From the NCBI GenBank assembly GCA_963720375.1, contig CAVRFM010000009.1, positions 1 through 64,000 on the forward strand: 64,000 bases of DNA, given 5' to 3'. The notes beneath the pieces are model-generated. The model saw only the letters and a program-made list of their open reading frames with translations, did no database searches and was not told the DNA's origin. A program made the translations under genes and the position numbers. This DNA comes from JAPLHP01 sp963720375 (GTDB lineage Bacteria; Chloroflexota; Dehalococcoidia; UBA2247; RBG-13-53-26). Of the stretch, positions 44,340-52,423 are shown one piece after another. Positions within the stretch are counted from its first letter, which is position 1. The number at the start of each line of letters is the position of its first letter.

Positions 44340-44964
44340 TCACTTTGTGGTACGGCAAGGACTGCGAAGATTGCTGGAGGCAGCCCCAGGCTTTCAGATT
44401 GTCGGCGAGGCCGAAAATGGCATCCAGGCCCTGGAACTGGTCGAGCAGCTGCATCCGGACGTCCTGGTCGCTGATCTTAAGATGCCTGGCATGAGCGGCA
44501 TCGAGATAGCCCGTCAAGTCAGGAGACACTCATCGAGAACCCGTGTCGTGATACTGTCCATGTATGGCGAGACAAGCTATGTGGTCGAGGCATTGCGAGC
44601 AGGCGTGAAGGCTTACATTCTCAAGGACTCTTCGGGGGATGAGGTGTTGCAGGGCATCCGCGCAGCGGCTGCGAACCAACGTTATCTGGCCACACCCCTT
44701 TCTGAACGTGCCATCGAGGCATATTCCCAAACCACTGAATATACCGCACTGGAACCTCACGAAACATTGACGCCGAGAGAGCGGGAAGTGTTGTACTTGC
44801 TCAGCGAGGGCTGCAAGAATGCTGAGATTGCCAAACGGCTGTGCGTCAGCCGTCGCACAGTTGAGGGTCATCGCCTCAATCTGATGCGTAAACTCGGGTT
44901 GCACTCTCAGGCTGAAATAGTCCGCTACGCCCTTCAGCACGAAATCTTGCCCCAGTACAAATAG
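44311..44964 (+). CDS. NarL/FixJ-type response regulator
   Basis: A 217-residue regulator. The receiver domain has Asp55 in VLVADLKMPGMSG, Ser in VILSMYGE and Lys in AYILKDSS. The LuxR-type HTH is LTPREREVLYLLSEGCKNAE, IAKRLCVSRRTVEGHRLN. It overlaps the kinase gene by 29 bp, so it is its cognate partner. It is the only NarL-type DNA-binding regulator in the window and the best candidate to bind the AGGTA boxes of the four shared promoters, one of which heads its own operon. Confidence 0.92.
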   Translation: MAISIVLADDHFVVRQGLRRLLEAAPGFQIVGEAENGIQALELVEQLHPDVLVADLKMPGMSGIEIARQVRRHSSRTRVVILSMYGETSYVVEALRAGVKAYILKDSSGDEVLQGIRAAAANQRYLATPLSERAIEAYSQTTEYTALEPHETLTPREREVLYLLSEGCKNAEIAKRLCVSRRTVEGHRLNLMRKLGLHSQAEIVRYALQHEILPQYK

Positions 44965-45069
44965 CTGGCCTGCACCGCGGCACAGCAAATCATCATCCGG
45001 GAATCCTCTCCCATCGGTTTCCGAAATGCACTCAATTGCCATTGGAGTCGTGGTTACTTGCGACAAACC

Positions 45070-45137
45070 AGGTATTTGGCACGTATCCCAATCAGGTATT
45101 TTTGCGAATTGTGGCTCCGGTCAACGCCTGCAATACT
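45070..45137 (+). promoter_or_regulatory. Shared regulon promoter, copy C
   Basis: Boxes AGGTA at 45070 and 45094 (24 bp apart); ATACT begins 39 bp later (-10 AATACT, 45132-45137, preceded by TG). Sequence outside the boxes differs from copies A and B, so the conserved spacing is informative. It is upstream of the glycosyltransferase operon. Confidence 0.7.
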
Positions 45138-45280
45138 GTCTCTAGTTGTAAGTTATGACCTCCCTGACATGACAGTCCCGGGCATAACCGCGGGATGTCA
45201 GAGCGAAGAGGATCAGGATGAGTTTCATACATTATCACGGGGAAAGTGAGACAGGGTAGCCGGGAAGCTTGAGGGGCAAG

Positions 45281-46687
45281 ATGAGAATGGGTTATAGAGG
45301 AATCAATCCCGATAACACCGTATTTGTGGTCCTGTCTTTCGAAGGACCTGATGCTTACTCGCTGGCTGGAGGCCTTGGCGTGAGGGTTGAGGGATTAACG
45401 AATGCCCTTGCTGCTGCAGGCTTCCCCGTGCACCTTATCTTCATCGGTGATCCCAGACTGGCAGGTGAGGAGCAACGGCTTAACCGGCGTCTCATCCTTC
45501 ACCGCTGGTGCCAGTGGATAAGCCAGTATTACCCGATGGGAGTATACGAAGGTGAGAATGAGAAGCTCCATGACTTCAATGATTCAGTCCCGTGGTTTAT
45601 CGCGGAACATATTGTGAGACCGGCAGTGGAGCAGGACAAACTGTTAGTGATACTGGGTGAAGAGTGGCATACCGCGGAAGTGATGTGCCGAGTCAGTGAT
45701 CTGCTGCATAGCCAGGGCATGAGAGACAGGGCTGTCATGTTCTGGAATGCCAACAATATCTTTGGCTTCGAGCGAATCAACTGGGGCCGGCTGGCCTACA
45801 CCACGACTATTACGACCGTGAGCCGATACATGAAACATGCCATGTGGAAGATGGGGGTCAACCCGCTGGTGATTCCCAATGGAATTCCGGCTCACCTGCT
45901 TAACAGGGTGGACGACGACCTGGCTGCCAGGCTGAGGAAGTCCATCACTGCCGGTGTCCTGCTGAGCAAAGTGGCTCGCTATCATCCTGACAAACGCTGG
46001 AATATGGCCATCGAGGCAGCCGGAAGGCTTAAAGCCAAGGGCCAGAAAAGCGTGCTGCTGGCAAGGGGTGGAATAGAGCCCCACGGCTGCGAGGTAATGG
46101 ACAGGGCCCGTTCTATTGGTCTCAAAGTAAAAGAGACCGACACCTCGGGGCATAGCAGCATCGAGGATTACTTTGATGCCATCGCTGATTCGGATGATGC
46201 CGATGTATTGAATATAAGGTTTCACTGTACTCAGGACTTCTTGAGGATAGTCTACCGTGCTTCCGACGCAGTACTGGCCAACAGCGGCCACGAGCCCTTC
46301 GGACTGGTTGGACTTGAGACAATGGCTGCTGGCGGTATTGCCTTCACCGGCGCCACGGGCGAGGACTATGCGGTTCATCTACAGAACTCAGTGGTTCTGG
46401 AGACAGCAGATCCGCAGGAGATTGAGGCTTATGTGGATTACCTTGTCAGTCACCCGGATGAGGATGCAAGGATCCGCAGGATGGCACGGAACACAGCAGA
46501 GCAGTTTACGTGGGGACGCATCATAGAGAATCTTATACAAAAACTGGAGTACCAGGCCCACTCCCAAGGCATCCTTGCATCCCTCCAAAGGGGAACCACG
46601 GTAACAGACACACAACCTGCATCCGAAGGATTTGTGTTTCCCCGAATGATGGCGGAACGCGAGCCAGTACTCGCAGCCAATATTTAA
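45281..46687 (+). CDS. GT4/GT5-like glycosyltransferase
   Basis: A 468-residue GT-B glycosyltransferase. The N-terminal GGLGVRVEGLTNALAAAGFP is the acceptor-side glycine loop, as in glycogen or sucrose-phosphate synthases. TVSRYMKHAMWKMG and VIPNGIPAHLL lie in the linker, and HEPFGLVGLETMAAGG carries the EX7E-type donor motif. GAGGGG precedes ATG 45281. It may make a storage or protective glycan under stress. It heads the operon after promoter copy C. Confidence 0.85.
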   Translation: MRMGYRGINPDNTVFVVLSFEGPDAYSLAGGLGVRVEGLTNALAAAGFPVHLIFIGDPRLAGEEQRLNRRLILHRWCQWISQYYPMGVYEGENEKLHDFNDSVPWFIAEHIVRPAVEQDKLLVILGEEWHTAEVMCRVSDLLHSQGMRDRAVMFWNANNIFGFERINWGRLAYTTTITTVSRYMKHAMWKMGVNPLVIPNGIPAHLLNRVDDDLAARLRKSITAGVLLSKVARYHPDKRWNMAIEAAGRLKAKGQKSVLLARGGIEPHGCEVMDRARSIGLKVKETDTSGHSSIEDYFDAIADSDDADVLNIRFHCTQDFLRIVYRASDAVLANSGHEPFGLVGLETMAAGGIAFTGATGEDYAVHLQNSVVLETADPQEIEAYVDYLVSHPDEDARIRRMARNTAEQFTWGRIIENLIQKLEYQAHSQGILASLQRGTTVTDTQPASEGFVFPRMMAEREPVLAANI

Positions 46688-46709
46688 TTATTGAAGAAGG
46701 GAGGAAGAA

Positions 46710-47207
46710 ATGGTCCAGCAGACAGTCCCGGTAGAAGAGGGAGCAACCTCTTTTGATCAAACACAATTGAGACCTTCTTTGGAAGATCGAGAGAGGCAAG
46801 TGGTTGACAATGTCAAGGCTATCATGGCCGATGTCGCCGTACAGGTTGGAGCTCTGATTGACGGTGTCGGCTGCAAATTTGCTCAAATAGTTGATTGGCA
46901 GTACTATCCGCCGTCCACAGCGTCTGCCAGCCGCAGCAACAGTAATGATGAAATGATTTGTTTTGCAATAACTGAAAATGAGAAGGGATTGCACTCCGGC
47001 GGCTACATTGAACTCACCTTATCGCCCGAAGAGGAGGTTCTCAGGGCAAAGGGTGGATATTACGACACCTGCTACCAGCCTACAGCAGTGCATGAGAAGT
47101 CTCTGCCTTTGCGTAAGCTGGGCCGCCAGAAGCTGGGACAGGCATTGATGGAAGTCTACGATAGAGTGATAAGGGAGTACGGGACTCATGTATGCCATGT
47201 ATCCTAA
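46710..47207 (+). CDS. Unknown soluble protein in the stress operon
   Basis: A 165-residue protein. GGGAGG precedes the ATG, 22 bp after the glycosyltransferase. Helix (DRERQVVDNVKAIMADVAVQ) and a strand pair (ICFAITENEKGLHSGGYIEL) give no family match I can make. The start of the next gene lies inside its last codons (20-bp overlap), suggesting coupling. Confidence 0.6.
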   Translation: MVQQTVPVEEGATSFDQTQLRPSLEDRERQVVDNVKAIMADVAVQVGALIDGVGCKFAQIVDWQYYPPSTASASRSNSNDEMICFAITENEKGLHSGGYIELTLSPEEEVLRAKGGYYDTCYQPTAVHEKSLPLRKLGRQKLGQALMEVYDRVIREYGTHVCHVS

Positions 47208-47565
47208 CACAGCGGTGGTCGGGAAGGGACAACAACCGAGGCAACATGTGCCTGACAAGGAAAGGCCCGGGCAGGCTACTGCTGCTGTGCACGAAACCAG
47301 ACTGGGATGTCGCCACTATTGGATTATTGGAGTTGCAGACGGTCCGGTGAGCAATGGGACGTGCAAGTTGTGTGGTGAAAAGAGGGAATTCAGCAATCAT
47401 CTGGTGCTGTCTGAGGATGCACCAAAAAGAAAAGCACAGCGATACCTGGCACAGAATGGGATAAACGCAATGCAGCGAAAGGAATTTTACAGGATGCCGC
47501 CAGGCAGGTATGACAGAGCTCTGGCGCTATCACTACACAGTCAAGTCAAAGCAGGAGGTTTCTAA
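47188..47565 (+). CDS. Small zinc-ribbon-like protein
   Basis: A 125-residue protein. CRHYWIIGVADGPVSNGTCK, then LCGEKREFSNHL, forms a C-H...CxxC zinc knuckle of a type seen in short Chloroflexota and actinobacterial proteins. The N-terminal 40 residues are disordered. The C-terminus is basic. It overlaps the preceding gene. A regulatory or DNA-binding role is possible but unproven. Confidence 0.6.
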   Translation: MYAMYPNTAVVGKGQQPRQHVPDKERPGQATAAVHETRLGCRHYWIIGVADGPVSNGTCKLCGEKREFSNHLVLSEDAPKRKAQRYLAQNGINAMQRKEFYRMPPGRYDRALALSLHSQVKAGGF

Positions 47566-47638
47566 TAACACTCATATCCTGCCCGAACTATCCGGCATCA
47601 ATGACGATAGCCAACAACAGTGCTAGAAGGAGGGGGAA

Positions 47639-47944
47639 ATGGCCTTGTCCCAGACATATGGAAAACTGACGATCCCAATGGTAGGCGAAGACGAGCCAGT
47701 ATTCATTCTCCGTGCTCAGGATAGGCTGGCCGAAGATGCTATTGAGATGTACCGGCTTTTGGCTGAGGCCCATGGTTACCAAGTGGCCCAGGCGTTGTCG
47801 AAGGAGATCAATTGCTTCCGACAGTGGCAAGGGGAGAGAAGGCTGCCCTATGAATACTCGGAAGGCATCCCTGCCAGAGGTGAAGTTGCCGGAGGCAGGA
47901 ACAGGAAAGCTAAGAGGCTCCATATCGGGAACTTTAGAAGGTAG
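47639..47944 (+). CDS. Paralogous small protein 1 (GKLxIP family)
   Basis: A 101-residue protein whose residues 6-66 (YGKLTIPMVGEDEPVFILRA, IEMYRLLAEAHG) closely match the 70-residue protein at 50312. AAGGAGG precedes the ATG. A basic tail of about 30 residues is unique to this copy. The function is unknown; two copies in one redox region suggest a specialised role. Confidence 0.7.
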   Translation: MALSQTYGKLTIPMVGEDEPVFILRAQDRLAEDAIEMYRLLAEAHGYQVAQALSKEINCFRQWQGERRLPYEYSEGIPARGEVAGGRNRKAKRLHIGNFRR

Positions 47945-47955
47945 GTGCGAGGCCC

Positions 47956-48495
47956 ATGCTTAACGGGAAGAAGGTTGCCATCCTGGTAGAACAGGACTTT
48001 GCGGATTCTGAACTCACTGAATCCCTTCGGGCAATGAAAACCGCAGGGGCTACGGTGATTGTGGTTGGCAGCGCCTCGCAAAGAAGCTACTGGGGCAAGA
48101 GGCGTGAAGCCAATATCATGGCTGATGCGGCTGCTGATGCGGTGAGAGCTGAAGATTTTGATGCCGTTATTATCCCGGGTGGCTTCGCACCTGATGAAAT
48201 GCGGCTTCATCAACCCATGATTGATTTCGTAAGAAAGGCACATGATTTAGGCAAGATCGTGGCTGCTATTTCTCATGGCCCGCAATTGTTGATATCTGCG
48301 GATATAGTAAGGGGGCGCCGTGTGACCTCGTGGCCATCTGTGGCCGTGGATTTGAAGAATGCAGGGGCGATCTGGATTGATGAACCAGTGGTTAGAGATG
48401 GGAATCTGATAACTTCAGGCAAGTCGGCTTTTTTACGTGAATTCAACATGGCGATAGTCGAGGCTCTGCAAGGTCAAACAAGCGCAATAGTGTGA
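47956..48495 (+). CDS. DJ-1/PfpI-family protein with Ser in place of the active Cys
   Basis: A 179-residue DJ-1/PfpI-fold protein. VAILVEQDFADSELTESLRA and FDAVIIPGGFAPDEMR are typical. The nucleophile elbow, normally AICHGPQLL, reads AAISHGPQLL, so the conserved Cys is Ser (codon TCT rather than TGT/TGC). This should abolish Cys chemistry such as deglycase, protease or redox sensing, unless Ser serves. The operon and stress setting otherwise fit the family. Confidence 0.88.
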   Translation: MLNGKKVAILVEQDFADSELTESLRAMKTAGATVIVVGSASQRSYWGKRREANIMADAAADAVRAEDFDAVIIPGGFAPDEMRLHQPMIDFVRKAHDLGKIVAAISHGPQLLISADIVRGRRVTSWPSVAVDLKNAGAIWIDEPVVRDGNLITSGKSAFLREFNMAIVEALQGQTSAIV

Positions 48496-48609
48496 GATCA
48501 TTGGCAGAACTGAAGAAAGTGCTGGATTCATACGTGTCACTAAAGAGTGTGAACCATGGCTGAACATGAGCAACACTTTTAGGAATATAGATCTAGGGAG
48601 GAAAGAAAG

Positions 48610-49189
48610 ATGATTTATTCAGCAAAAGACTACGGCAACCTCATAGGGATGAAGGGCTTCAGTGAAACACTACTGAAGAACCACTTTACCTTGTACCAGG
48701 GTTATGTATCGAACACTAACAAGCTGGTGGATCTAACGAGCCAAATGCTCAAGGAAGGCAAGATCGGTACCCCTGAGTATTCCGAATTGAAACGGAGAAT
48801 GGGCTTTCGAGTTCAATGGCATGCGCCTTCATGAGTACTACTTTGAGAATCTTGGAGGGAAGACGCTGCTGGACAAATCAACTGCCCTGGTCAAGAAGCT
48901 AAGCGATGCCTTCGGCAGCTACGAGGCCTGGCTGAAGGATTTCAAGGCTACGGGAGCAATGCGTGGCATAGGTTGGGCCATTCTTTACCAGGACAACGTG
49001 ACAGGAGGGCTATTCAACCAGTGGATCAATGAGCATGAAACCGGTCATCTTGCCGGCTGCAGGCCTCTCCTGGTAATGGATGTTTTCGAGCATGCCTTCA
49101 TGATCGACTATGGCCTGAAACGGGCCGACTATATTGAGGCTTTCTTCACGAACGTGAACTGGGACGCGGTCAAGGACCGCTGTGCCTGA
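48610..49189 (+). CDS. sod: Iron/manganese superoxide dismutase, frameshifted
   Basis: Fe/Mn SOD in two frames. The first (48610-48834) has LLKNHFTLYQGYV with the first His ligand; the second resumes at EFNGMRLHEYYFENLGG (second His). It also has DVFEHAFMIDYG (Asp and third His) and GIGWAILYQD. An extra C at about 48808 breaks the frame; removal gives a normal protein of about 192 residues. GGGAGG precedes the ATG. It would dismute superoxide in the cytoplasm. Sequencing error or real loss cannot be told apart here. Confidence 0.88.
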
Positions 49190-49323
49190 GGTTGTTGGGG
49201 AGCGGAGCAGCAGAAGGAAGGAGGAGGCGACAATAAGTACAGATGCAATAGGATTACGCGACGTAGACATATAGATACGGTTCTACTCACAACGAAATGA
49301 AATGACGAATGGAGGTAGAAACT

Positions 49324-49776
49324 ATGCCAAACAAGAAAGTAAGAGAAGAACTGCTCAGCCTATTGAACAAGGCGTTGGAGCTTGAGCATGCAGCCTACGT
49401 GCAATATTTGAGTCATGCCGAAATGGTTGATGGACTGGTAGCGGAGCCAATCATAGCCAGGCTCAAGGAGACTGCGGGTGATGAGGCCAAGCATCAGAAG
49501 GAGTTCAGGACCCTGATTGGTGATTACCTTGGAGGCGTGCCTTCAATGGGTATCGCCAAGACTCACAAAGCAGGGACGATAGACGAGATCTTGAAGCAGA
49601 ATCTCGCCAACGAGAAAGAAGCCGTTGATTTCTACAATACGATACTGAGCAAGATAGCAGAGCATAAGAAGGACCTCCCTTATGAGTTCTGGTTTCTAGA
49701 ACATGCTGTAAGGCATGTCATTATAGACGAACAGGAACACATTGCCGAGCTGAAGATTATTCTGGCCCAGAGATAG
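49324..49776 (+). CDS. Ferritin-like diiron protein
   Basis: A 150-residue four-helix protein of the ferritin-like superfamily. Diiron ligands: Glu in ALELEHAAYVQYLSH, the ExxH of AGDEAKHQKEF, Glu in NEKEAVDFYN and ExxH in IIDEQEHIAEL. This is bacterioferritin-like in length and ligand order, without a haem Met that I can identify. GGAGG precedes ATG 49324. It could store iron or reduce peroxide, and lies next to SOD. Confidence 0.85.
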   Translation: MPNKKVREELLSLLNKALELEHAAYVQYLSHAEMVDGLVAEPIIARLKETAGDEAKHQKEFRTLIGDYLGGVPSMGIAKTHKAGTIDEILKQNLANEKEAVDFYNTILSKIAEHKKDLPYEFWFLEHAVRHVIIDEQEHIAELKIILAQR

Positions 49777-49897
49777 GGGTTGCCTCCGCACCTGGGAAAG
49801 GTTCTTCGACCGAGAAGAGTCACTGGTTCTGCACCGGAGGTCCAATCCAGATGTGGGAGCAAGTCCGCACAGCAGGAGTTGGTTTGCTCTTCTGGTG

Positions 49898-50269
49898 ATG
49901 GAGATGTTGAAAGTAAAAAGAGCCTATGACACGAAGGAGCCCAGCGATGGTATCAGAGTGCTTGTCGACAGACTCTGGCCCCGGGGACTCAGTCGTGCTG
50001 AAGCCGGCATTGACGATTGGATGAAAGAGGTTGCTCCAAGCGATGAACTGCGTCGATGGTTCGCTCACCAGCCAGAGAAGTGGGCAGAGTTCAGGCAAAG
50101 ATACGCCGAGGAACTGCGCTCTCCTGCTAAGGCCAAGCTTGTAAGGAAACTTACCCGCTTGGCCTCGGATGGCAAAGTGACTCTTGTCTATGCAGCAAGG
50201 GATACCGAGCATAACAATGCCAGAGTGCTGGAAGAGATCATTGTCAGACAGACCAATGGCGCAGTGTAG
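49898..50269 (+). CDS. DUF488-family protein
   Basis: A 123-residue DUF488 protein. VKRAYDTKEPSDGIRVLVDR, LWPRGLSRAEAGIDDWMKEV and VTLVYAARDTEHNNARVL are diagnostic. ATG 49898 or 49904 may be the start; neither has a strong ribosome site. The role of the family is unknown, though it is frequent in stress and redox gene sets. Confidence 0.88.
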   Translation: MEMLKVKRAYDTKEPSDGIRVLVDRLWPRGLSRAEAGIDDWMKEVAPSDELRRWFAHQPEKWAEFRQRYAEELRSPAKAKLVRKLTRLASDGKVTLVYAARDTEHNNARVLEEIIVRQTNGAV

Positions 50270-50311
50270 GTCTTGTCCGATAAATGATTCTTTAAGTGAA
50301 AGGAGGTTATA

Positions 50312-50524
50312 ATGGCTATCTCAGGCAAATATGGCAAGTTGAGCATACCCAAGGTTGGTGCTGATGAACCTGTATTTATCCTGCGGGCTCAAGACAAGCT
50401 GGCTGATACAGCCATAGAGATGTACCGGTTACTGGCAGCATCGCATGGGCGCTCACTGGCTAATAGCCTCCAGAAGGAGATCGAGGCCTTCAGGAAATGG
50501 CCGACCAAGAAATTACCGGACTAG
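50312..50524 (+). CDS. Paralogous small protein 2 (GKLxIP family)
   Basis: A 70-residue protein: YGKLSIPKVGADEPVFILRA, DKLADTAIEMYRLLAASHG, KEIEAFRKW. It is a close paralogue of the protein at 47639 but without its basic tail. AAAGGAGG precedes the ATG. Unknown function. Confidence 0.75.
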   Translation: MAISGKYGKLSIPKVGADEPVFILRAQDKLADTAIEMYRLLAASHGRSLANSLQKEIEAFRKWPTKKLPD

Positions 50525-50608
50525 GTTAACCAGGAACAATGGGATTCGATAGCAATCCAGAAGATGTAGTTACTGAATCAATGAAGAATTTCCTAAAGGA
50601 GGGAGTAT

Positions 50609-50959
50609 ATGTCTGAGTTCAAAGAACTGCTGAAGGCCAATGACCTGCAGGATGGGCAGATGAAGGCATTTAATATCAGTGGACGTGAAATCCTCGTAGC
50701 TAAGGTGGGTGGCAAATTCCTAGCGGCTGATAATCGCTGCCCCCATATGGGAGCAAAACTGGTTGAAGGTAAGCTTGAAGGCACTGTGGTCACATGCCCT
50801 AAACATGCCTCTCAGTTTGACCTCAAGGATGGCCGGGTAGTCCGATGGACCGACTGGTCCGGGCTGATGGCTAGAATGGCCAAATTGTTCAAGTCTCCCA
50901 GACCCCTGGTAACCTACCAGGTGAAGGTCGAGGGCGATAAAGTCCTAGTGAATATCTGA
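50609..50959 (+). CDS. Rieske [2Fe-2S] ferredoxin-like protein
   Basis: A 116-residue soluble Rieske protein: Cys44-x-His46 in CPHMGAKL and Cys63-x2-His66 in CPKHASQFDL bind a 2Fe-2S cluster. No membrane helix or oxygenase domain is present, so it is an electron carrier like those serving dioxygenases, or a nitrite-reductase small-subunit type. AAGGAGGG precedes the ATG. The partner is unknown; WrbA follows 44 bp later. Confidence 0.9.
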   Translation: MSEFKELLKANDLQDGQMKAFNISGREILVAKVGGKFLAADNRCPHMGAKLVEGKLEGTVVTCPKHASQFDLKDGRVVRWTDWSGLMARMAKLFKSPRPLVTYQVKVEGDKVLVNI

Positions 50960-51003
50960 TATAATTCCCCCAAAGCAACTCAGATTAGAAGAAGGAGGTA
51001 ACC

Positions 51004-51615
51004 GTGAAGAAAGTCCTGATAATCTTTGACACACGTTACGGTAATACACATCGGCTGGCTGAAGCTATAGCTGAAGGAGCACGCGAAGTGAAAGGCACTG
51101 AGGTCCATCTCAGGCGGGTCGAGATTACCGAGCCCGAGGTCATTATTGAGCAGAATGAGTCCTGGCGCAAGGCCAATGAGAAATTCAAGGCCGTTCCCCA
51201 GGTGACTCTGGACGAGATGGCTGATGCAGATGCGCTCATCTTCGGCTCCCCAACAAGATATGGCAATATGACTGCGTCCATGAAAAAGCTCTTCGACAGC
51301 ACCGGAAGACTCTGGGCAGAAAACAAGTTGTTTGGCAAAGTAGGTGCAGCCTTCACCAGCACGTCAACGCCCCATGGTGGGAATGAGATGACGATAATAA
51401 CCATGTTCATGCCCATGTACCATCACGGCATGATCGTAGTGACGCCAGGCTATGGTGATCCTGCCCTATTTGCAGCCGGATCGCCGTACGGGGCCAGTTC
51501 AGTAAGCGGTCCTGGAGCCGATAAGCCTCCTACTGAGAGTGATCTCAAGGTGGCCAGGTTTCTCGGCCATCGGGTAGCTCGGGTAGCTGAAGCACTCTCA
51601 TCCGTCAAAACTTGA
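51004..51615 (+). CDS. wrbA: WrbA-type NAD(P)H:quinone oxidoreductase / flavodoxin
   Basis: A 203-residue flavoprotein. VLIIFDTRYGNTHRLAEAIA is the FMN phosphate loop; ADALIFGSPTRYGNMTASMK, FTSTSTPHGGNEMTIITMFM and PGYGDPALFAAGSPYGAS are WrbA signatures. GTG start after AAGGAGG. It performs two-electron reduction of quinones, avoiding semiquinone and superoxide. Fits the oxygen-defence role of the region. Confidence 0.92.
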   Translation: MKKVLIIFDTRYGNTHRLAEAIAEGAREVKGTEVHLRRVEITEPEVIIEQNESWRKANEKFKAVPQVTLDEMADADALIFGSPTRYGNMTASMKKLFDSTGRLWAENKLFGKVGAAFTSTSTPHGGNEMTIITMFMPMYHHGMIVVTPGYGDPALFAAGSPYGASSVSGPGADKPPTESDLKVARFLGHRVARVAEALSSVKT

Positions 51616-51694
51616 GCGGGAGTGATGAAATCAGAACACTTGACTCAGATGGTTGACCAGCCTGCATGAGAGGCAGAGCCAATAGGAGAGAGCG

Positions 51695-52303
51695 ATGTGG
51701 AAGTGTACCAACTGTCATCATCTGGAACTCACCGCTGAGAGACCGAAGCATTGTCCTGTATGTGGTGCGGATGCGGAGAAGCTGGTCCCACATGAGGTTC
51801 CTGGAATAAGGGGAATGAAGACCCTGGAAAACCTCAAGACTGGCTTTGTTGCTGAATCCCAGGCGCATCAGAGAGATCTGGCCTTTGCCCTGAAGGCTGA
51901 GCAAGAAGAGCTCACCCAGGTGGCCAGGCTATTCCGAGCGATTGCTGAGGCAGAAGGAATCCATGCCTTCAACCACCTGCGTCTCCTCGGAGGAGTGTCG
52001 GACACCCAGGAGAACCTGGAAGCTGCTTTTGAGAGAGAGAACCTCGCCAGCAAGACCTACCCTGAATTCATCAGAGAGGCCAATGAGGAGGGGAATTCAA
52101 GCGTGGCGACTATCTTTAGCTTCTCCCGTGATGTAGAGCGAGTCCATGCCAAGCTTTACAAAAAGGCCTTGGATCACATGATGCAGAATGTGGATACCAC
52201 CTACTATGTCTGTGGGGTCTGTGGCTACGTCTCCGATGGGGAACTGCCGGACCAATGCCCGGTATGCGGGGCTCCCAAGGAGAAGTTCAGGACTATAGCA
52301 TAA
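51695..52303 (+). CDS. Rubrerythrin with two rubredoxin domains
   Basis: A 202-residue protein: an N-terminal rubredoxin-like knuckle (MWKCTNCHHLE ... CPVCGA), a ferritin-like diiron domain (FVAESQAHQRDLA, AEAEGIHAFNHLRLL, DVERVHAKLYKKAL) and a C-terminal rubredoxin (YYVCGVCGYVSDGELPDQCP). The usual GExxE helix reads RENLASKTYPEF, so one bridging Glu seems to be missing and the diiron site may be altered. Rubrerythrins reduce hydrogen peroxide in anaerobes. GGAG-rich ribosome site. Confidence 0.9.
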   Translation: MWKCTNCHHLELTAERPKHCPVCGADAEKLVPHEVPGIRGMKTLENLKTGFVAESQAHQRDLAFALKAEQEELTQVARLFRAIAEAEGIHAFNHLRLLGGVSDTQENLEAAFERENLASKTYPEFIREANEEGNSSVATIFSFSRDVERVHAKLYKKALDHMMQNVDTTYYVCGVCGYVSDGELPDQCPVCGAPKEKFRTIA

Positions 52304-52423
52304 GCTGGTTAAAGGAGAACATCGCTGACTCCCTTTCAGACAGTAGAAGAGCTGGTATAAGCAGCATATGATTGCCCGATATAGATGTAGTTTTGGAGTG
52401 CCGCGGGACGAAAGGAGACATTT

